Source of the DNA: Auanema rhodensis
Lineage: Eukaryota > Nematoda > Chromadorea > Rhabditida > Rhabditidae
Direction of reading: 5' to 3'
DNA length: 64,000 nucleotides
Assembly: GCA_964057225.1 (NCBI GenBank)
Contig: OZ059900.1
Location: 24,381,638 to 24,445,637, forward strand
The stretch's first letter is position 1. Every line of letters starts with the position of its first letter. The translations under genes and the position numbers were made by a program. The notes under the pieces were generated by a model. It had not been told where the DNA came from and did not search any database. It saw only the letters and a list, made by a program, of their open reading frames with translations. Of this stretch, positions 48,722 through 63,768 are shown piece after piece.

Positions 48722-51700
48722 CTTAATTTTCTAACCCCTGTTTTTTTGTCGTGAAAGTGGAACTAGACGTTGTAGGAACAATTTTGAGCTAGGTTTCATT
48801 GACATTGCATGAGTTTGAACACATGAAATCGTAAGTCAAAACCTTGTTTACAGCGAAATTTCCAAAAACTGGTTTTCCAGCATAATAAAATATTTCTCAT
48901 GGGAAATACTGTGTTTTTGTATTTTTCTAGTGTTCAGCATGTGAAATGCTTCATTTTAGTATGTAACACGCTGAAATTCGTTGCATTTGACGACTCATAT
49001 GAACAAAAATCGATTTAATCAATATTAGCCATAAGGGGCGTGCCCTCAGAATATGCTAATTTCCTTAATTTTCTAACCCCGGTTTTTTTGTCGTGAAAGT
49101 GGAATTAGACGTTGTAGGAACAATTTTGAGCTAGGTTTCATTGACATTGCATGAGTTTGAACACATGAAATCGTAAGTCAAAACCTTGTTTACAGCGAAA
49201 TTTCCAAAAACTGGTTTTCCAGCATAATAAAATATTTCTCATGGGAAATACTGTGTTTTTGTATTTTTCTAGTGTTCAGCATGTAAAATGCTTCATTTTA
49301 GTATGTAACACGCTGAAATTCGTTGCATTTGACTACTCATATGAACAAAAATCGATTTAATCAATATTAGCCATAAGGGGCGTGCCCTCAGAATATGCTA
49401 ATTTCCTTAATTTTCTAACCCCTGTTTTTTTGTCGTGAAAGTGGAACTAGACGTTGTACAAACAATTTTGAGCTAGGTTTCATTGACATTGCATGAGTTT
49501 GAACACATGAAATCGTAAGTCAAAACCTTGTTTACAGCGAAATTTCCAAAAACTGGTTTTCCAGCATAATAAAATATTTCTCATGAGAAATACTGTGTTT
49601 TTGTATTTTTCTAGTGTTCAGCTTGTAAAATGCTTCATTTTAGTATGTAACACGATGAAATTCGTTGCATTTGACGACTCATATGAACAAAAATCGATTT
49701 AATCAATATTAGCCATAAGGGGCGTGCCCTCAGAATATGCTAATTTCATTAATTTTCTAACCCCTGTTTTTTTGTCGTGAAAGTGGAACTAGACGTTGTA
49801 GGAACAATTTTGAGCTAGGTTTCATTGACATTGCATGAGTTTGAACACATGAAATCGTAAGTCAAAACCTTGTTTACAGCGAAATTTCCAAAAACTGGTT
49901 TTCCAGCATAATAAAATATTTCTCATGGGAAATACTGTGTTTTTGTATTTTTCTAGTGTTCAGCATGTAAAATGCTTCATTTTAGTATGTAACACGCTGA
50001 AATTCGTTGCATTTGACGACTCATATGAACAAAAATCGATTTAATCAATATTAGCCATAAGGGGCGTGCCCTCAGAATATGCTAATTTCCTTAATTTTCT
50101 AACCCCTGTTTTTTTGTCGTGAAAGTGGAACTAGACGTTGTAGGAACAATTTTGAGCTAGGTTTCATTGACATTGCATGAGTTTGAACACATGAAATCGT
50201 AAGTCAAAACCTTGTTTACAGCGAAATTTCCAAAAACTGGTTTTCCAGCATAATAAAATATTTCTCATGAGAAATACTGTGTTTTTGTATTTTTCTAGTG
50301 TTCAGCATGTAAAATGCTTCATTTTAGTATGTAACACGATGAAATTCGTTGCATTTGACGACTCATATGAACAAAAATCGATTTAATCAATATTAGCCAT
50401 AAGGGGCGTGCCCTCAGAATATGCTAATTTCATTAATTTTCTAACCCCTGTTTTTTTGTCGTGAAAGTGGAACTAGACGTTGTAGGAACAATTTTGAGCT
50501 AGGTTTCATTGACATTGCATGAGTTTGAACACATGAAATCGTAAGTCAAAACCTTGTTTACAGCGAAATTTCCAAAAACTGGTTTTCCAGCATAATAAAA
50601 TATTTCTCATGGGAAATACTGTGTTTTTGTATTTTTCTAGTGTTCAGCATGTAAAATGCTTCATTTTAGTATGTAACACGCTGAAATTCGTTGCATTTGA
50701 CGACTCATATGAACAAAAATCGATTTAATCAATATTAGCCATAAGGGGCGTGCCCTCAGAATATGCTAATTTCCTTAATTTTCTAACCCCTGTTTTTTTG
50801 TCGTGAAAGTGGAACTAGACGTTGTAGGAACAATTTTGAGCTAGGTTTCATTGACATTGCATGAGTTTGAACACATGAAATCGTAAGTCAAAACCTTGTT
50901 TACAGCGAAATTTCCAAAAACTGGTTTTCCAGCATAATAAAATATTTCTCATGGGAAATACTGTGTTTTTGTATTTTTCTAGTGTTCAGCATGTGAAATG
51001 CTTCATTTTAGTATGTAACACGCTGAAATTCGTTGCATTTGACGACTCATATGAACAAAAATCGATTTAATCAATATTAGCCATAAGGGGCGTGCCCTCA
51101 GAATATGCTAATTTCCTTAATTTTCTAACCCCGGTTTTTTTGTCGTGAAAGTGGAATTAGACGTTGTAGGAACAATTTTGAGCTAGGTTTCATTGACATT
51201 GCATGAGTTTGAACACATGAAATCGTAAGTCAAAACCTTGTTTACAGCGAAATTTCCAAAAACTGGTTTTCCAGCATAATAAAATATTTCTCATGGGAAA
51301 TACTGTGTTTTTGTATTTTTCTAGTGTTCAGCATGTAAAATGCTTCATTTTAGTATGTAACACGCTGAAATTCGTTGCATTTGACTACTCATATGAACAA
51401 AAATCGATTTAATCAATATTAGCCATAAGGGGCGTGCCCTCAGAATATGCTAATTTCCTTAATTTTCTAACCCCTGTTTTTTTGTCGTGAAAGTGGAACT
51501 AGACGTTGTACAAACAATTTTGAGCTAGGTTTCATTGACATTGCATGAGTTTGAACACATGAAATCGTAAGTCAAAACCTTGTTTACAGCGAAATTTCCA
51601 AAAACTGGTTTTCCAGCATAATAAAATATTTCTCATGAGAAATACTGTGTTTTTGTATTTTTCTAGTGTTCAGCATGTAAAATGCTTCATTTTAGTATGT

Positions 51701-54700
51701 AACACGCTGAAATTCGTTGCATTTGACTACTCATATGAACAAAAATCGATTTAATCAATATTAGCCATAAGGGGCGTGCCCTCAGAATATGCTAATTTCC
51801 TTAATTTTCTAACCCCTGTTTTTTTGTCGTGAAAGTGGAACTAGACGTTGTACAAACAATTTTGAGCTAGGTTTCATTGACATTGCATGAGTTTGAACAC
51901 ATGAAATCGTAAGTCAAAACCTTGTTTACAGCGAAATTTCCAAAAACTGGTTTTCCAGCATAATAAAATATTTCTCATGAGAAATACTGTGTTTTTGTAT
52001 TTTTCTAGTGTTCAGCATGTAAAATGCTTCATTTTAGTATGTAACACGATGAAATTCGTTGCATTTGACGACTCATATGAACAAAAATCGATTTAATCAA
52101 TATTAGCCATAAGGGGCGTGCCCTCAGAATATGCTAATTTCCTTAATTTTCTAACCCCTGTTTTTTTGTCGTGAAAGTGGAACTAGACGTTGTAGGAACA
52201 ATTTTGAGCTAGGTTTCATTGACATTGCATGAGTTTGAACACATGAAATCGTAAGTCAAAACCTTGTTTACAGCGAAATTTCCAAAAACTGGTTTTCCAG
52301 CATAATAAAATATTTCTCATGGGAAATACTGTGTTTTTGTATTTTTCTAGTGTTCAGCATGTGAAATGCTTCATTTTAGTATGTAACACGCTGAAATTCG
52401 TTGCATTTGACGACTCATATGAACAAAAATCGATTTAATCAATATTAGCCATAAGGGGCGTGCCCTCAGAATATGCTAATTTCCTTAATTTTCTAACCCC
52501 TGTTTTTTTGTCGTGAAAGTGGAAACAGACGTTGTAGGAACAATTTTGAGCTAGGTTTCATTGACATTGCATGAGTTTGAACACATGAAATCGTAAGTCA
52601 AAACCTTGTTTACAGCGAAATTTCCAAAAACTGGTTTTCCAGCATAATAAAATATTTCTCATGAGAAATACTGTGTTTTTGTATTTTTCTAGTGTTCAGC
52701 ATGTAAAATGCTTCATTTTAGTATGTAACACGATGAAATTCGTTGCATTTGACGACTCATATGAACAAAAATCGATTTAATCAATATTAGCCATAAGGGG
52801 CGTGCCCTCAGAATATGCTAATTTCATTAATTTTCTAACCCCTGTTTTTTTGTCGTGAAAGTGGAACTAGACGTTGTAGGAACAATTTTGAGCTAGGTTT
52901 CATTGACATTGCATGAGTTTGAACACATGAAATCGTAAGTCAAAACCTTGTTTACAGCGAAATTTCCAAAAACTGGTTTTCCAGCATAATAAAATATTTC
53001 TCATGGGAAATACTGTGTTTTTGTATTTTTCTAGTGTTCAGCATGTAAAATGCTTCATTTTAGTATGTAACACGCTGAAATTCGTTGCATTTGACGACTC
53101 ATATGAACAAAAATCGATTTAATCAATATTAGCCATAAGGGGCGTGCCCTCAGAATATGCTAATTTCCTTAATTTTCTAACCCCTGTTTTTTTGTCGTGA
53201 AAGTGGAATTAGACGTTGTAGGAACAATTTTGAGCTAGGTTTCATTGACATTGCATGAGTTTGAACGCATGAAATCGTAAGTCAAAACCTTGTTTACAGC
53301 GAAATTTCCAAAAACTGGTTTTCCAGCATAATAAAATATTTCTCATGGGAAATACTGTGTTTTTGTATTTTTATAGTGTTCAGCATGTAAAATGCTTCAT
53401 TTTAGTATGTAACACGCTGAAATTCGTTGCATTTGACGACTCATATGAACAAAAATCGATTTAATCAATATTAGCCATAAGGGGCGTGCCCTCAGAATAT
53501 GCTAATTTCCTTAATTTTCTAACCCCTGTTTTTTTGTCGTGAAAGTGGAACTAGACGTTGTAGGAACAATTTTGAGCTAGGTTTCATTGACATTGCATGA
53601 GTTTGAACACATGAAATCGTAAGTCAAAACCTTGTTTACAGCGAAATTTCCAAAAACTGGTTTTCCAGCATAATAAAATATTTCTCATGGGAAATACTGT
53701 GTTTTTGTATTTTTCTAGTGTTCAGCATGTAAAATGCTTCATTTTAGTATGTAACACGCTGAAATTCGTTGCATTTGACGACTCATATGAACAAAAATCG
53801 ATTTAATCAATATTAGCCATAAGGGGCGTGCCCTCAGAATATGCTAATTTCCTTAATTTTCTAACCCCTGTTTTTTTGTCGTGAAAGTGGAACTAGACGT
53901 TGTAGGAACAATTTTGAGCTAGGTTTCATTGACATTGCATGAGTTTGAACACATGAAATCGTAAGTCAAAACCTTGTTTACAGCGAAATTTCCAAAAACT
54001 GGTTTTCCAGCATAATAAAATATTTCTCATGGGAAATACTGTGTTTTTGTATTTTTCTAGTGTTCAGCATGTGAAATGCTTCATTTTAGTATGTAACACG
54101 CTGAAATTCGTTGCATTTGACGACTCATATGAACAAAAATCGATTTAATCAATATTAGCCATAAGGGGCGTGCCCTCAGAATATGCTAATTTCCTTAATT
54201 TTCTAACCCCGGTTTTTTTGTCGTGAAAGTGGAATTAGACGTTGTAGGAACAATTTTGAGCTAGGTTTCATTGACATTGCATGAGTTTGAACACATGAAA
54301 TCGTAAGTCAAAACCTTGTTTACAGCGAAATTTCCAAAAACTGGTTTTCCAGCATAATAAAATATTTCTCATGGGAAATACTGTGTTTTTGTATTTTTCT
54401 AGTGTTCAGCATGTAAAATGCTTCATTTTAGTATGTAACACGCTGAAATTCGTTGCATTTGACTACTCATATGAACAAAAATCGATTTAATCAATATTAG
54501 CCATAAGGGGCGTGCCCTCAGAATATGCTAATTTCCTTAATTTTCTAACCCCTGTTTTTTTGTCGTGAAAGTGGAACTAGACGTTGTACAAACAATTTTG
54601 AGCTAGGTTTCATTGACATTGCATGAGTTTGAACACATGAAATCGTAAGTCAAAACCTTGTTTACAGCGAAATTTCCAAAAACTGGTTTTCCAGCATAAT

Positions 54701-57700
54701 AAAATATTTCTCATGAGAAATACTGTGTTTTTGTATTTTTCTAGTGTTCAGCATGTAAAATGCTTCATTTTAGTATGTAACACGCTGAAATTCGTTGCAT
54801 TTGACTACTCATATGAACAAAAATCGATTTAATCAATATTAGCCATAAGGGGCGTGCCCTCAGAATATGCTAATTTCCTTAATTTTCTAACCCCTGTTTT
54901 TTTGTCGTGAAAGTGGAACTAGACGTTGTACAAACAATTTTGAGCTAGGTTTCATTGACATTGCATGAGTTTGAACACATGAAATCGTAAGTCAAAACCT
55001 TGTTTACAGCGAAATTTCCAAAAACTGGTTTTCCAGCATAATAAAATATTTCTCATGAGAAATACTGTGTTTTTGTATTTTTCTAGTGTTCAGCATGTAA
55101 AATGCTTCATTTTAGTATGTAACACGATGAAATTCGTTGCATTTGACGACTCATATGAACAAAAATCGATTTAATCAATATTAGCCATAAGGGGCGTGCC
55201 CTCAGAATATGCTAATTTCCTTAATTTTCTAACCCCTGTTTTTTTGTCGTGAAAGTGGAACTAGACGTTGTAGGAACAATTTTGAGCTAGGTTTCATTGA
55301 CATTGCATGAGTTTGAACACATGAAATCGTAAGTCAAAACCTTGTTTACAGCGAAATTTCCAAAAACTGGTTTTCCAGCATAATAAAATATTTCTCATGG
55401 GAAATACTGTGTTTTTGTATTTTTCTAGTGTTCAGCATGTGAAATGCTTCATTTTAGTATGTAACACGCTGAAATTCGTTGCATTTGACGACTCATATGA
55501 ACAAAAATCGATTTAATCAATATTAGCCATAAGGGGCGTGCCCTCAGAATATGCTAATTTCCTTAATTTTCTAACCCCTGTTTTTTTGTCGTGAAAGTGG
55601 AAACAGACGTTGTAGGAACAATTTTGAGCTAGGTTTCATTGACATTGCATGAGTTTGAACACATGAAATCGTAAGTCAAAACCTTGTTTACAGCGAAATT
55701 TCCAAAAACTGGTTTTCCAGCATAATAAAATATTTCTCATGAGAAATACTGTGTTTTTGTATTTTTCTAGTGTTCAGCATGTAAAATGCTTCATTTTAGT
55801 ATGTAACACGATGAAATTCGTTGCATTTGACGACTCATATGAACAAAAATCGATTTAATCAATATTAGCCATAAGGGGCGTGCCCTCAGAATATGCTAAT
55901 TTCATTAATTTTCTAACCCCTGTTTTTTTGTCGTGAAAGTGGAACTAGACGTTGTAGGAACAATTTTGAGCTAGGTTTCATTGACATTGCATGAGTTTGA
56001 ACACATGAAATCGTAAGTCAAAACCTTGTTTACAGCGAAATTTCCAAAAACTGGTTTTCCAGCATAATAAAATATTTCTCATGGGAAATACTGTGTTTTT
56101 GTATTTTTCTAGTGTTCAGCATGTAAAATGCTTCATTTTAGTATGTAACACGCTGAAATTCGTTGCATTTGACGACTCATATGAACAAAAATCGATTTAA
56201 TCAATATTAGCCATAAGGGGCGTGCCCTCAGAATATGCTAATTTCCTTAATTTTCTAACCCCGGTTTTTTTGTCGTGAAAGTGGAATTAGACGTTGTAGG
56301 AACAATTTTGAGCTAGGTTTCATTGACATTGCATGAGTTTGAACACATGAAATCGTAAGTCAAAACCTTGTTTACAGCGAAATTTCCAAAAACTGGTTTT
56401 CCAGCATAATAAAATATTTCTCATGGGAAATACTGTGTTTTTGTATTTTTCTAGTGTTCAGCATGTGAAATGCTTCATTTTAGTATGTAACACGCTGAAA
56501 TTCGTTGCATTTGACGACTCATATGAACAAAAATCGATTTAATCAATATTAGCCATAAGGGGCGTGCCCTCAGAATATGCTAATTTCCTTAATTTTCTAA
56601 CCCCTGTTTTTTTGTCGTGAAAGTGGAACTAGACGTTGTACAAACAATTTTGAGCTAGGTTTCATTGACATTGCATGAGTTTGAACACATGAAATCGTAA
56701 GTCAAAACCTTGTTTACAGCGAAATTTCCAAAAACTGGTTTTCCAGCATAATAAAATATTTCTCATGAGAAATACTGTGTTTTTGTATTTTTCTAGTGTT
56801 CAGCATGTAAAATGCTTCATTTTAGTATGTAACACGCTGAAATTCGTTGCATTTGACTACTCATATGAACAAAAATTGATTTAATCAATATTAGCCATAA
56901 GGGGCGTGCCCTCAGAATATGCTAATTTCCTTAATTTTCTAACCCCTGTTTTTTTGTCGTGAAAGTGGAACTAGACGTTGTACAAACAATTTTGAGCTAG
57001 GTTTCATTGACATTGCATGAGTTTGAACACATGAAATCGTAAGTCAAAACCTTGTTTACAGCGAAATTTCCAAAAACTGGTTTTCCAGCATAATAAAATA
57101 TTTCTCATGAGAAATACTGTGTTTTTGTATTTTTCTAGTGTTCAGCATGTAAAATGCTTCATTTTAGTATGTAACACGATGAAATTCGTTGCATTTGACG
57201 ACTCATATGAACAAAAATCGATTTAATCAATATTAGCCATAAGGGGCGTGCCCTCAGAATATGCTAATTTCCTTAATTTTCTAACCCCTGTTTTTTTGTC
57301 GTGAAAGTGGAACTAGACGTTGTAGGAACAATTTTGAGCTAGGTTTCATTGACATTGCATGAGTTTGAACACATGAAATCGTAAGTCAAAACCTTGTTTA
57401 CAGCGAAATTTCCAAAAACTGGTTTTCCAGCATAATAAAATATTTCTCATGGGAAATACTGTGTTTTTGTATTTTTCTAGTGTTCAGCATGTGAAATGCT
57501 TCATTTTAGTATGTAACACGCTGAAATTCGTTGCATTTGACGACTCATATGAACAAAAATCGATTTAATCAATATTAGCCATAAGGGGCGTGCCCTCAGA
57601 ATATGCTAATTTCCTTAATTTTCTAACCCCTGTTTTTTTGTCGTGAAAGTGGAAACAGACGTTGTAGGAACAATTTTGAGCTAGGTTTCATTGACATTGC

Positions 57701-60700
57701 ATGAGTTTGAACACATGAAATCGTAAGTCAAAACCTTGTTTACAGCGAAATTTCCAAAAACTGGTTTTCCAGCATAATAAAATATTTCTCATGAGAAATA
57801 CTGTGTTTTTGTATTTTTCTAGTGTTCAGCATGTAAAATGCTTCATTTTAGTATGTAACACGATGAAATTCGTTGCATTTGACGACTCATATGAACAAAA
57901 ATCGATTTAATCAATATTAGCCATAAGGGGCGTGCCCTCAGAATATGCTAATTTCATTAATTTTCTAACCCCTGTTTTTTTGTCGTGAAAGTGGAACTAG
58001 ACGTTGTAGGAACAATTTTGAGCTAGGTTTCATTGACATTGCATGAGTTTGAACACATGAAATCGTAAGTCAAAACCTTGTTTACAGCGAAATTTCCAAA
58101 AACTGGTTTTCCAGCATAATAAAATATTTCTCATGGGAAATACTGTGTTTTTGTATTTTTCTAGTGTTCAGCATGTAAAATGCTTCATTTTAGTATGTAA
58201 CACGCTGAAATTCGTTGCATTTGACGACTCATATGAACAAAAATCGATTTAATCAATATTAGCCATAAGGGGCGTGCCCTCAGAATATGCTAATTTCCTT
58301 AATTTTCTAACCCCTGTTTTTTTGTCGTGAAAGTGGAACTAGACGTTGTAGGAACAATTTTGAGCTAGGTTTCATTGACATTGCATGAGTTTGAACACAT
58401 GAAATCGTAAGTCAAAACCTTGTTTACAGCGAAATTTCCAAAAACTGGTTTTCCAGCATAATAAAATATTTCTCATGGGAAATACTGTGTTTTTGTATTT
58501 TTCTAGTGTTCAGCATGTGAAATGCTTCATTTTAGTATGTAACACGCTGAAATTCGTTGCATTTGACGACTCATATGAACAAAAATCGATTTAATCAATA
58601 TTAGCCATAAGGGGCGTGCCCTCAGAATATGCTAATTTCCTTAATTTTCTAACCCCTGTTTTTTTGTCGTGAAAGTGGAACTAGACGTTGTACAAACAAT
58701 TTTGAGCTAGGTTTCATTGACATTGCATGAGTTTGAACACATGAAATCGTAAGTCAAAACCTTGTTTACAGCGAAATTTCCAAAAACTGGTTTTCCAGCA
58801 TAATAAAATATTTCTCATGGGAAATACTGTGTTTTTGTATTTTTCTAGTGTTCAGCATGTAAAATGCTTCATTTTAGTATGTAACACGCTGAAATTCGTT
58901 GCATTTGACTACTCATATGAACAAAAAGCGATTTAATCAATATTAGCCATAAGGGGCGTGCCCTCAGAATATGCTAATTTCCTTAATTTTCTAACCCCTG
59001 TTTTTTTGTCGTGAAAGTGGAACTAGACGTTGTAGGAACAATTTTGAGCTAGGTTTCATTGACATTGCATGAGTTTGAACACATGAAATCGTAAGTCAAA
59101 ACCTTGTTTACAGCGAAATTTCCAAAAACTGGTTTTCCAGCATAATAAAATATTTCTCATGGGAAATACTGTGTTTTTGTATTTTTCTAGTGTTCAGCAT
59201 GTGAAATGCTTCATTTTAGTATGTAACACGCTGAAATTCGTTGCATTTGACGACTCATATGAACAAAAATCGATTTAATCAATATTAGCCATAAGGGGCG
59301 TGCCCTCAGAATATGCTAATTTCCTTAATTTTCTAACCCCGGTTTTTTTGTCGTGAAAGTGGAATTAGACGTTGTAGGAACAATTTTGAGCTAGGTTTCA
59401 TTGACATTGCATGAGTTTGAACACATGAAATCGTAAGTCAAAACCTTGTTTACAGCGAAATTTCCAAAAACTGGTTTTCCAGCATAATAAAATATTTCTC
59501 ATGGGAAATACTGTGTTTTTGTATTTTTCTAGTGTTCAGCATGTAAAATGCTTCATTTTAGTATGTAACACGCTGAAATTCGTTGCATTTGACGACTCAT
59601 ATGAACAAAAATCGATTTAATCAATATTAGCCATAAGGGGCGTGCCCTCAGAATATGCTAATTTCCTTAATTTTCTAACCCCTGTTTTTTTGTCGTGAAA
59701 GTGGAACTAGACGTTGTAGGAACAATTTTGAGCTAGGTTTCATTGACATTGCATGAGTTTGAACACATGAAATCGTAAGTCAAAACCTTGTTTACAGCGA
59801 AATTTCCAAAAACTGGTTTTCCAGCATAATAAAATATTTCTCATGGGAAATACTGTGTTTTTGTATTTTTCTAGTGTTCAGCATGTAAAATGCTTCATTT
59901 TAGTATGTAACACGCTGAAATTCGTTGCATTTGACGACTCATATGAACAAAAATCGATTTAATCAATATTAGCCATAAGGGGCGTGCCCTCAGAATATGC
60001 TAATTTCCTTAATTTTCTAACCCCTGTTTTTTTGTCGTGAAAGTGGAATTAGACGTTGTAGGAACAATTTTGAGCTAGGTTTCATTGACATTGCATGAGT
60101 TTGAACGCATGAAATCGTAAGTCAAAACCTTGTTTACAGCGAAATTTCCAAAAACTGGTTTTCCAGCATAATAAAATATTTCTCATGGGAAATACTGTGT
60201 TTTTGTATTTTTATAGTGTTCAGCATGTAAAATGCTTCATTTTAGTATGTAACACGCTGAAATTCGTTGCATTTGACGACTCATATGAACAAAAATCGAT
60301 TTAATCAATATTAGCCATAAGGGGCGTGCCCTCAGAATATGCTAATTTCCTTAATTTTCTAACCCCGGTTTTTTTGTCGTGAAAGTGGAATTAGACGTTG
60401 TAGGAACAATTTTGATCTAGGTTTCATTGACATTGCATGAGTTTGAACACATGAAATCGTAAGTCAAAACCTTGTTTACAGCGAAATTTCCAAAAACTGG
60501 TTTTCCAGCATAATAAAATATTTCTCATGGGAAATACTGTGTTTTTGTATTTTTCTAGTGTTCAGCATGTAAAATGTTTCATTTTAGTATGTAACACGCT
60601 GAAATTCGTTGCATTTGACTACTCATATGAACAAAAATCGATTTAATCAATATTAGCCATAAGGGGCGTGCCCTCAGAATATGCTAATTTCCTTAATTTT

Positions 60701-61375
60701 CTAACCCCTGTTTTTTTGTCGTGAAAGTGGAACTAGACGTTGTAGGAACAATTTTGAGCTAGGTTTCATTGACATTGCATGAGTTTGAACACATGAAATC
60801 GTAAGTCAAAACCTTGTTTACAGCGAAATTTCCAAAAACTGGTTTTCCAGCATAATAAAATATTTCTCATGAGAAATACTGTGTTTTTGTATTTTTCTAG
60901 TGTTCAGCATGTAAAATGCTTCATTTTAGTATGTAACACGATGAAATTCGTTGCATTTGACGACTCATATGAACAAAAATCGATTTAATCAATATTAGCC
61001 ATAAGGGGCGTGCCCTCAGAATATGCTAATTTCATTAATTTTCTAACCCCTGTTTTTTTGTCGTGAAAGTGGAACTAGACGTTGTAGGAACAATTTTGAG
61101 CTAGGTTTCATTGACATTGCATGAGTTTGAACACATGAAATCGTAAGTCAAAACCTTGTTTACAGCGAAATTTCCAAAAACTGGTTTTCCAGCATAATAA
61201 AATATTTCTCATGGGAAATACTGTGTTTTTGTATTTTTCTAGTGTTCAGCATGTAAAATGCTTCATTTTAGTATGTAACACGCTGAAATTCGTTGCATTT
61301 GACGACTCATATGAACAAAAATCGATTTAATCAATATTAGCCATAAGGGGCGTGCCCTCAGAATATGCTAATTTC

Positions 61376-61716
61376 CTTAATTTTCTAACCCCTGTTTTTT
61401 TGTCGTGAAAGTGGAACTAGACGTTGTAGGAACAATTTTGAGCTAGGTTTCATTGACATTGCATGAGTTTGAACACATGAAATCGTAAGTCAAAACCTTG
61501 TTTACAGCGAAATTTCCAAAAACTGGTTTTCCAGCATAATAAAATATTTCTCATGGAAATACTGTGTTTTTGTATTTTTCTAGTGTTCAGCATGTGAAAT
61601 GCTTCATTTTAGTATGTAACACGCTGAAATTCGTTGCATTTGACGACTCATATGAACAAAAATCGATTTAATCAATATTAGCCATAAGGGGCGTGCCCTC
61701 AGAATATGCTAATTTC
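61376..61716 (+). repeat. 341-bp monomer with single G deletion
   Basis: A GTGAAATGC-type monomer reads CATGGAAAT in place of CATGGGAAAT. It is the only length change between 18284 and the end of the window, and it shifts all later monomer starts by 1 bp (61717, 62059 and so on). It could be a real deletion or a consensus error in a short G run. Confidence 0.85.
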
Positions 61717-63768
61717 CTTAATTTTCTAACCCCGGTTTTTTTGTCGTGAAAGTGGAATTAGACGTTGTAGGAACAATTTTGAGCTAGGTTTCATTGACAT
61801 TGCATGAGTTTGAACACATGAAATCGTAAGTCAAAACCTTGTTTACAGCGAAATTTCCAAAAACTGGTTTTCCAGCATAATAAAATATTTCTCATGGGAA
61901 ATACTGTGTTTTTGTATTTTTCTAGTGTTCAGCATGTAAAATGCTTCATTTTAGTATGTAACACGCTGAAATTCGTTGCATTTGACTACTCATATGAACA
62001 AAAATCGATTTAATCAATATTAGCCATAAGGGGCGTGCCCTCAGAATATGCTAATTTCCTTAATTTTCTAACCCCTGTTTTTTTGTCGTGAAAGTGGAAC
62101 TAGACGTTGTACAAACAATTTTGAGCTAGGTTTCATTGACATTGCATGAGTTTGAACACATGAAATCGTAAGTCAAAACCTTGTTTACAGCGAAATTTCC
62201 AAAAACTGGTTTTCCAGCATAATAAAATATTTCTCATGAGAAATACTGTGTTTTTGTATTTTTCTAGTGTTCAGCATGTAAAATGCTTTATTTTAGTATG
62301 TAACACGCTGAAATTCGTTGCATTTGACGACTCATATGAACAAAAATCGATTTAATCAATATTAGCCATAAGGGGCGTGCCCTCAGAATATGCTAATTTC
62401 CTTAATTTTCTAACCCCTGTTTTTTTGTCGTGAAAGTGGAACTAGACGTTGTAGGAACAATTTTGAGCTAGGTTTCATTGACATTGCATGAGTTTGAACA
62501 CATGAAATCGTAAGTCAAAACCTTGTTTACAGCGAAATTTCCAAAAACTGGTTTTCCAGCATAATAAAATATTTCTCATGGGAAATACTGTGTTTTTGTA
62601 TTTTTCTAGTGTTCAGCATGTGAAATGCTTCATTTTAGTATGTAACACGCTGAAATTCGTTGCATTTGACGACTCATATGAACAAAAATCGATTTAACCA
62701 ATATTAGCCAGAAGGGGCGTGCCCTCAGAATATGCTAATTTCCTTAATTTTCTAACCCCGGTTTTTTTGTCGTGAAAGTGGAATTAGACGTTGTAGGAAC
62801 AATTTTGAGCTAGGTTTCATTGACATTGCATGAGTTTGAACACATGAAATCGTAAGTCAAAACCTTGTTTACAGCGAAATTTCCAAAAACTGGTTTTCCA
62901 GCATAATAAAATATTTCTCATGGGAAATACTGTGTTTTTGTATTTTTCTAGTGTTCAGCATGTAGAATGCTTCATTTTAGTATGTAACACGCTGAAATTC
63001 GTTGCATTTGACGACTCATATGAACAAAAATCGATTTAATCAATATTAGCCATAAGGGGCGTGCCCTCAGAATATGCTAATTTCCTTAATTTTCTAACCC
63101 CTGTTTTTTTGTCGTGAAAGTGGAACTAGACGTTGTAGGAACAATTTTGAGCTAGGTTTCATTGACATTGCATGAGTTTGAACACATGAAATCGTAAGTC
63201 AAAACCTTGTTTACAGCGAAATTTCCAAAAACTGGTTTTCCAGCATAATAAAATATTTCTCATGGGAAATACTGTGTTTTTGTATTTTTCTAGTGTTCAG
63301 CATGTAAAATGCTTCATTTTAGTATGTAACACGCTGAAATTCGTTGCATTTGACGACTCATATGAACAAAAATCGATTTAATCAATATTAGCCATAAGGG
63401 GCGTGCCCTCAGAATATGCTAATTTCCTTAATTTTCTAACCCCTGTTTTTTTGTCGTGAAAGTGGAATTAGACGTTGTAGGAACAATTTTGAGCTAGGTT
63501 TCATTGACATTGCATGAGTTTGAACGCATGAAATCGTAAGTCAAAACCTTGTTTACAGCGAAATTTCCAAAAACTGGTTTTCCAGCATAATAAAATATTT
63601 CTCATGGGAAATACTGTGTTTTTGTATTTTTATAGTGTTCAGCATGTAAAATGCTTCATTTTAGTATGTAACACGCTGAAATTCGTTGCATTTGACGACT
63701 CATATGAACAAAAATCGATTTAATCAATATTAGCCATAAGGGGCGTGCCCTCAGAATATGCTAATTTC

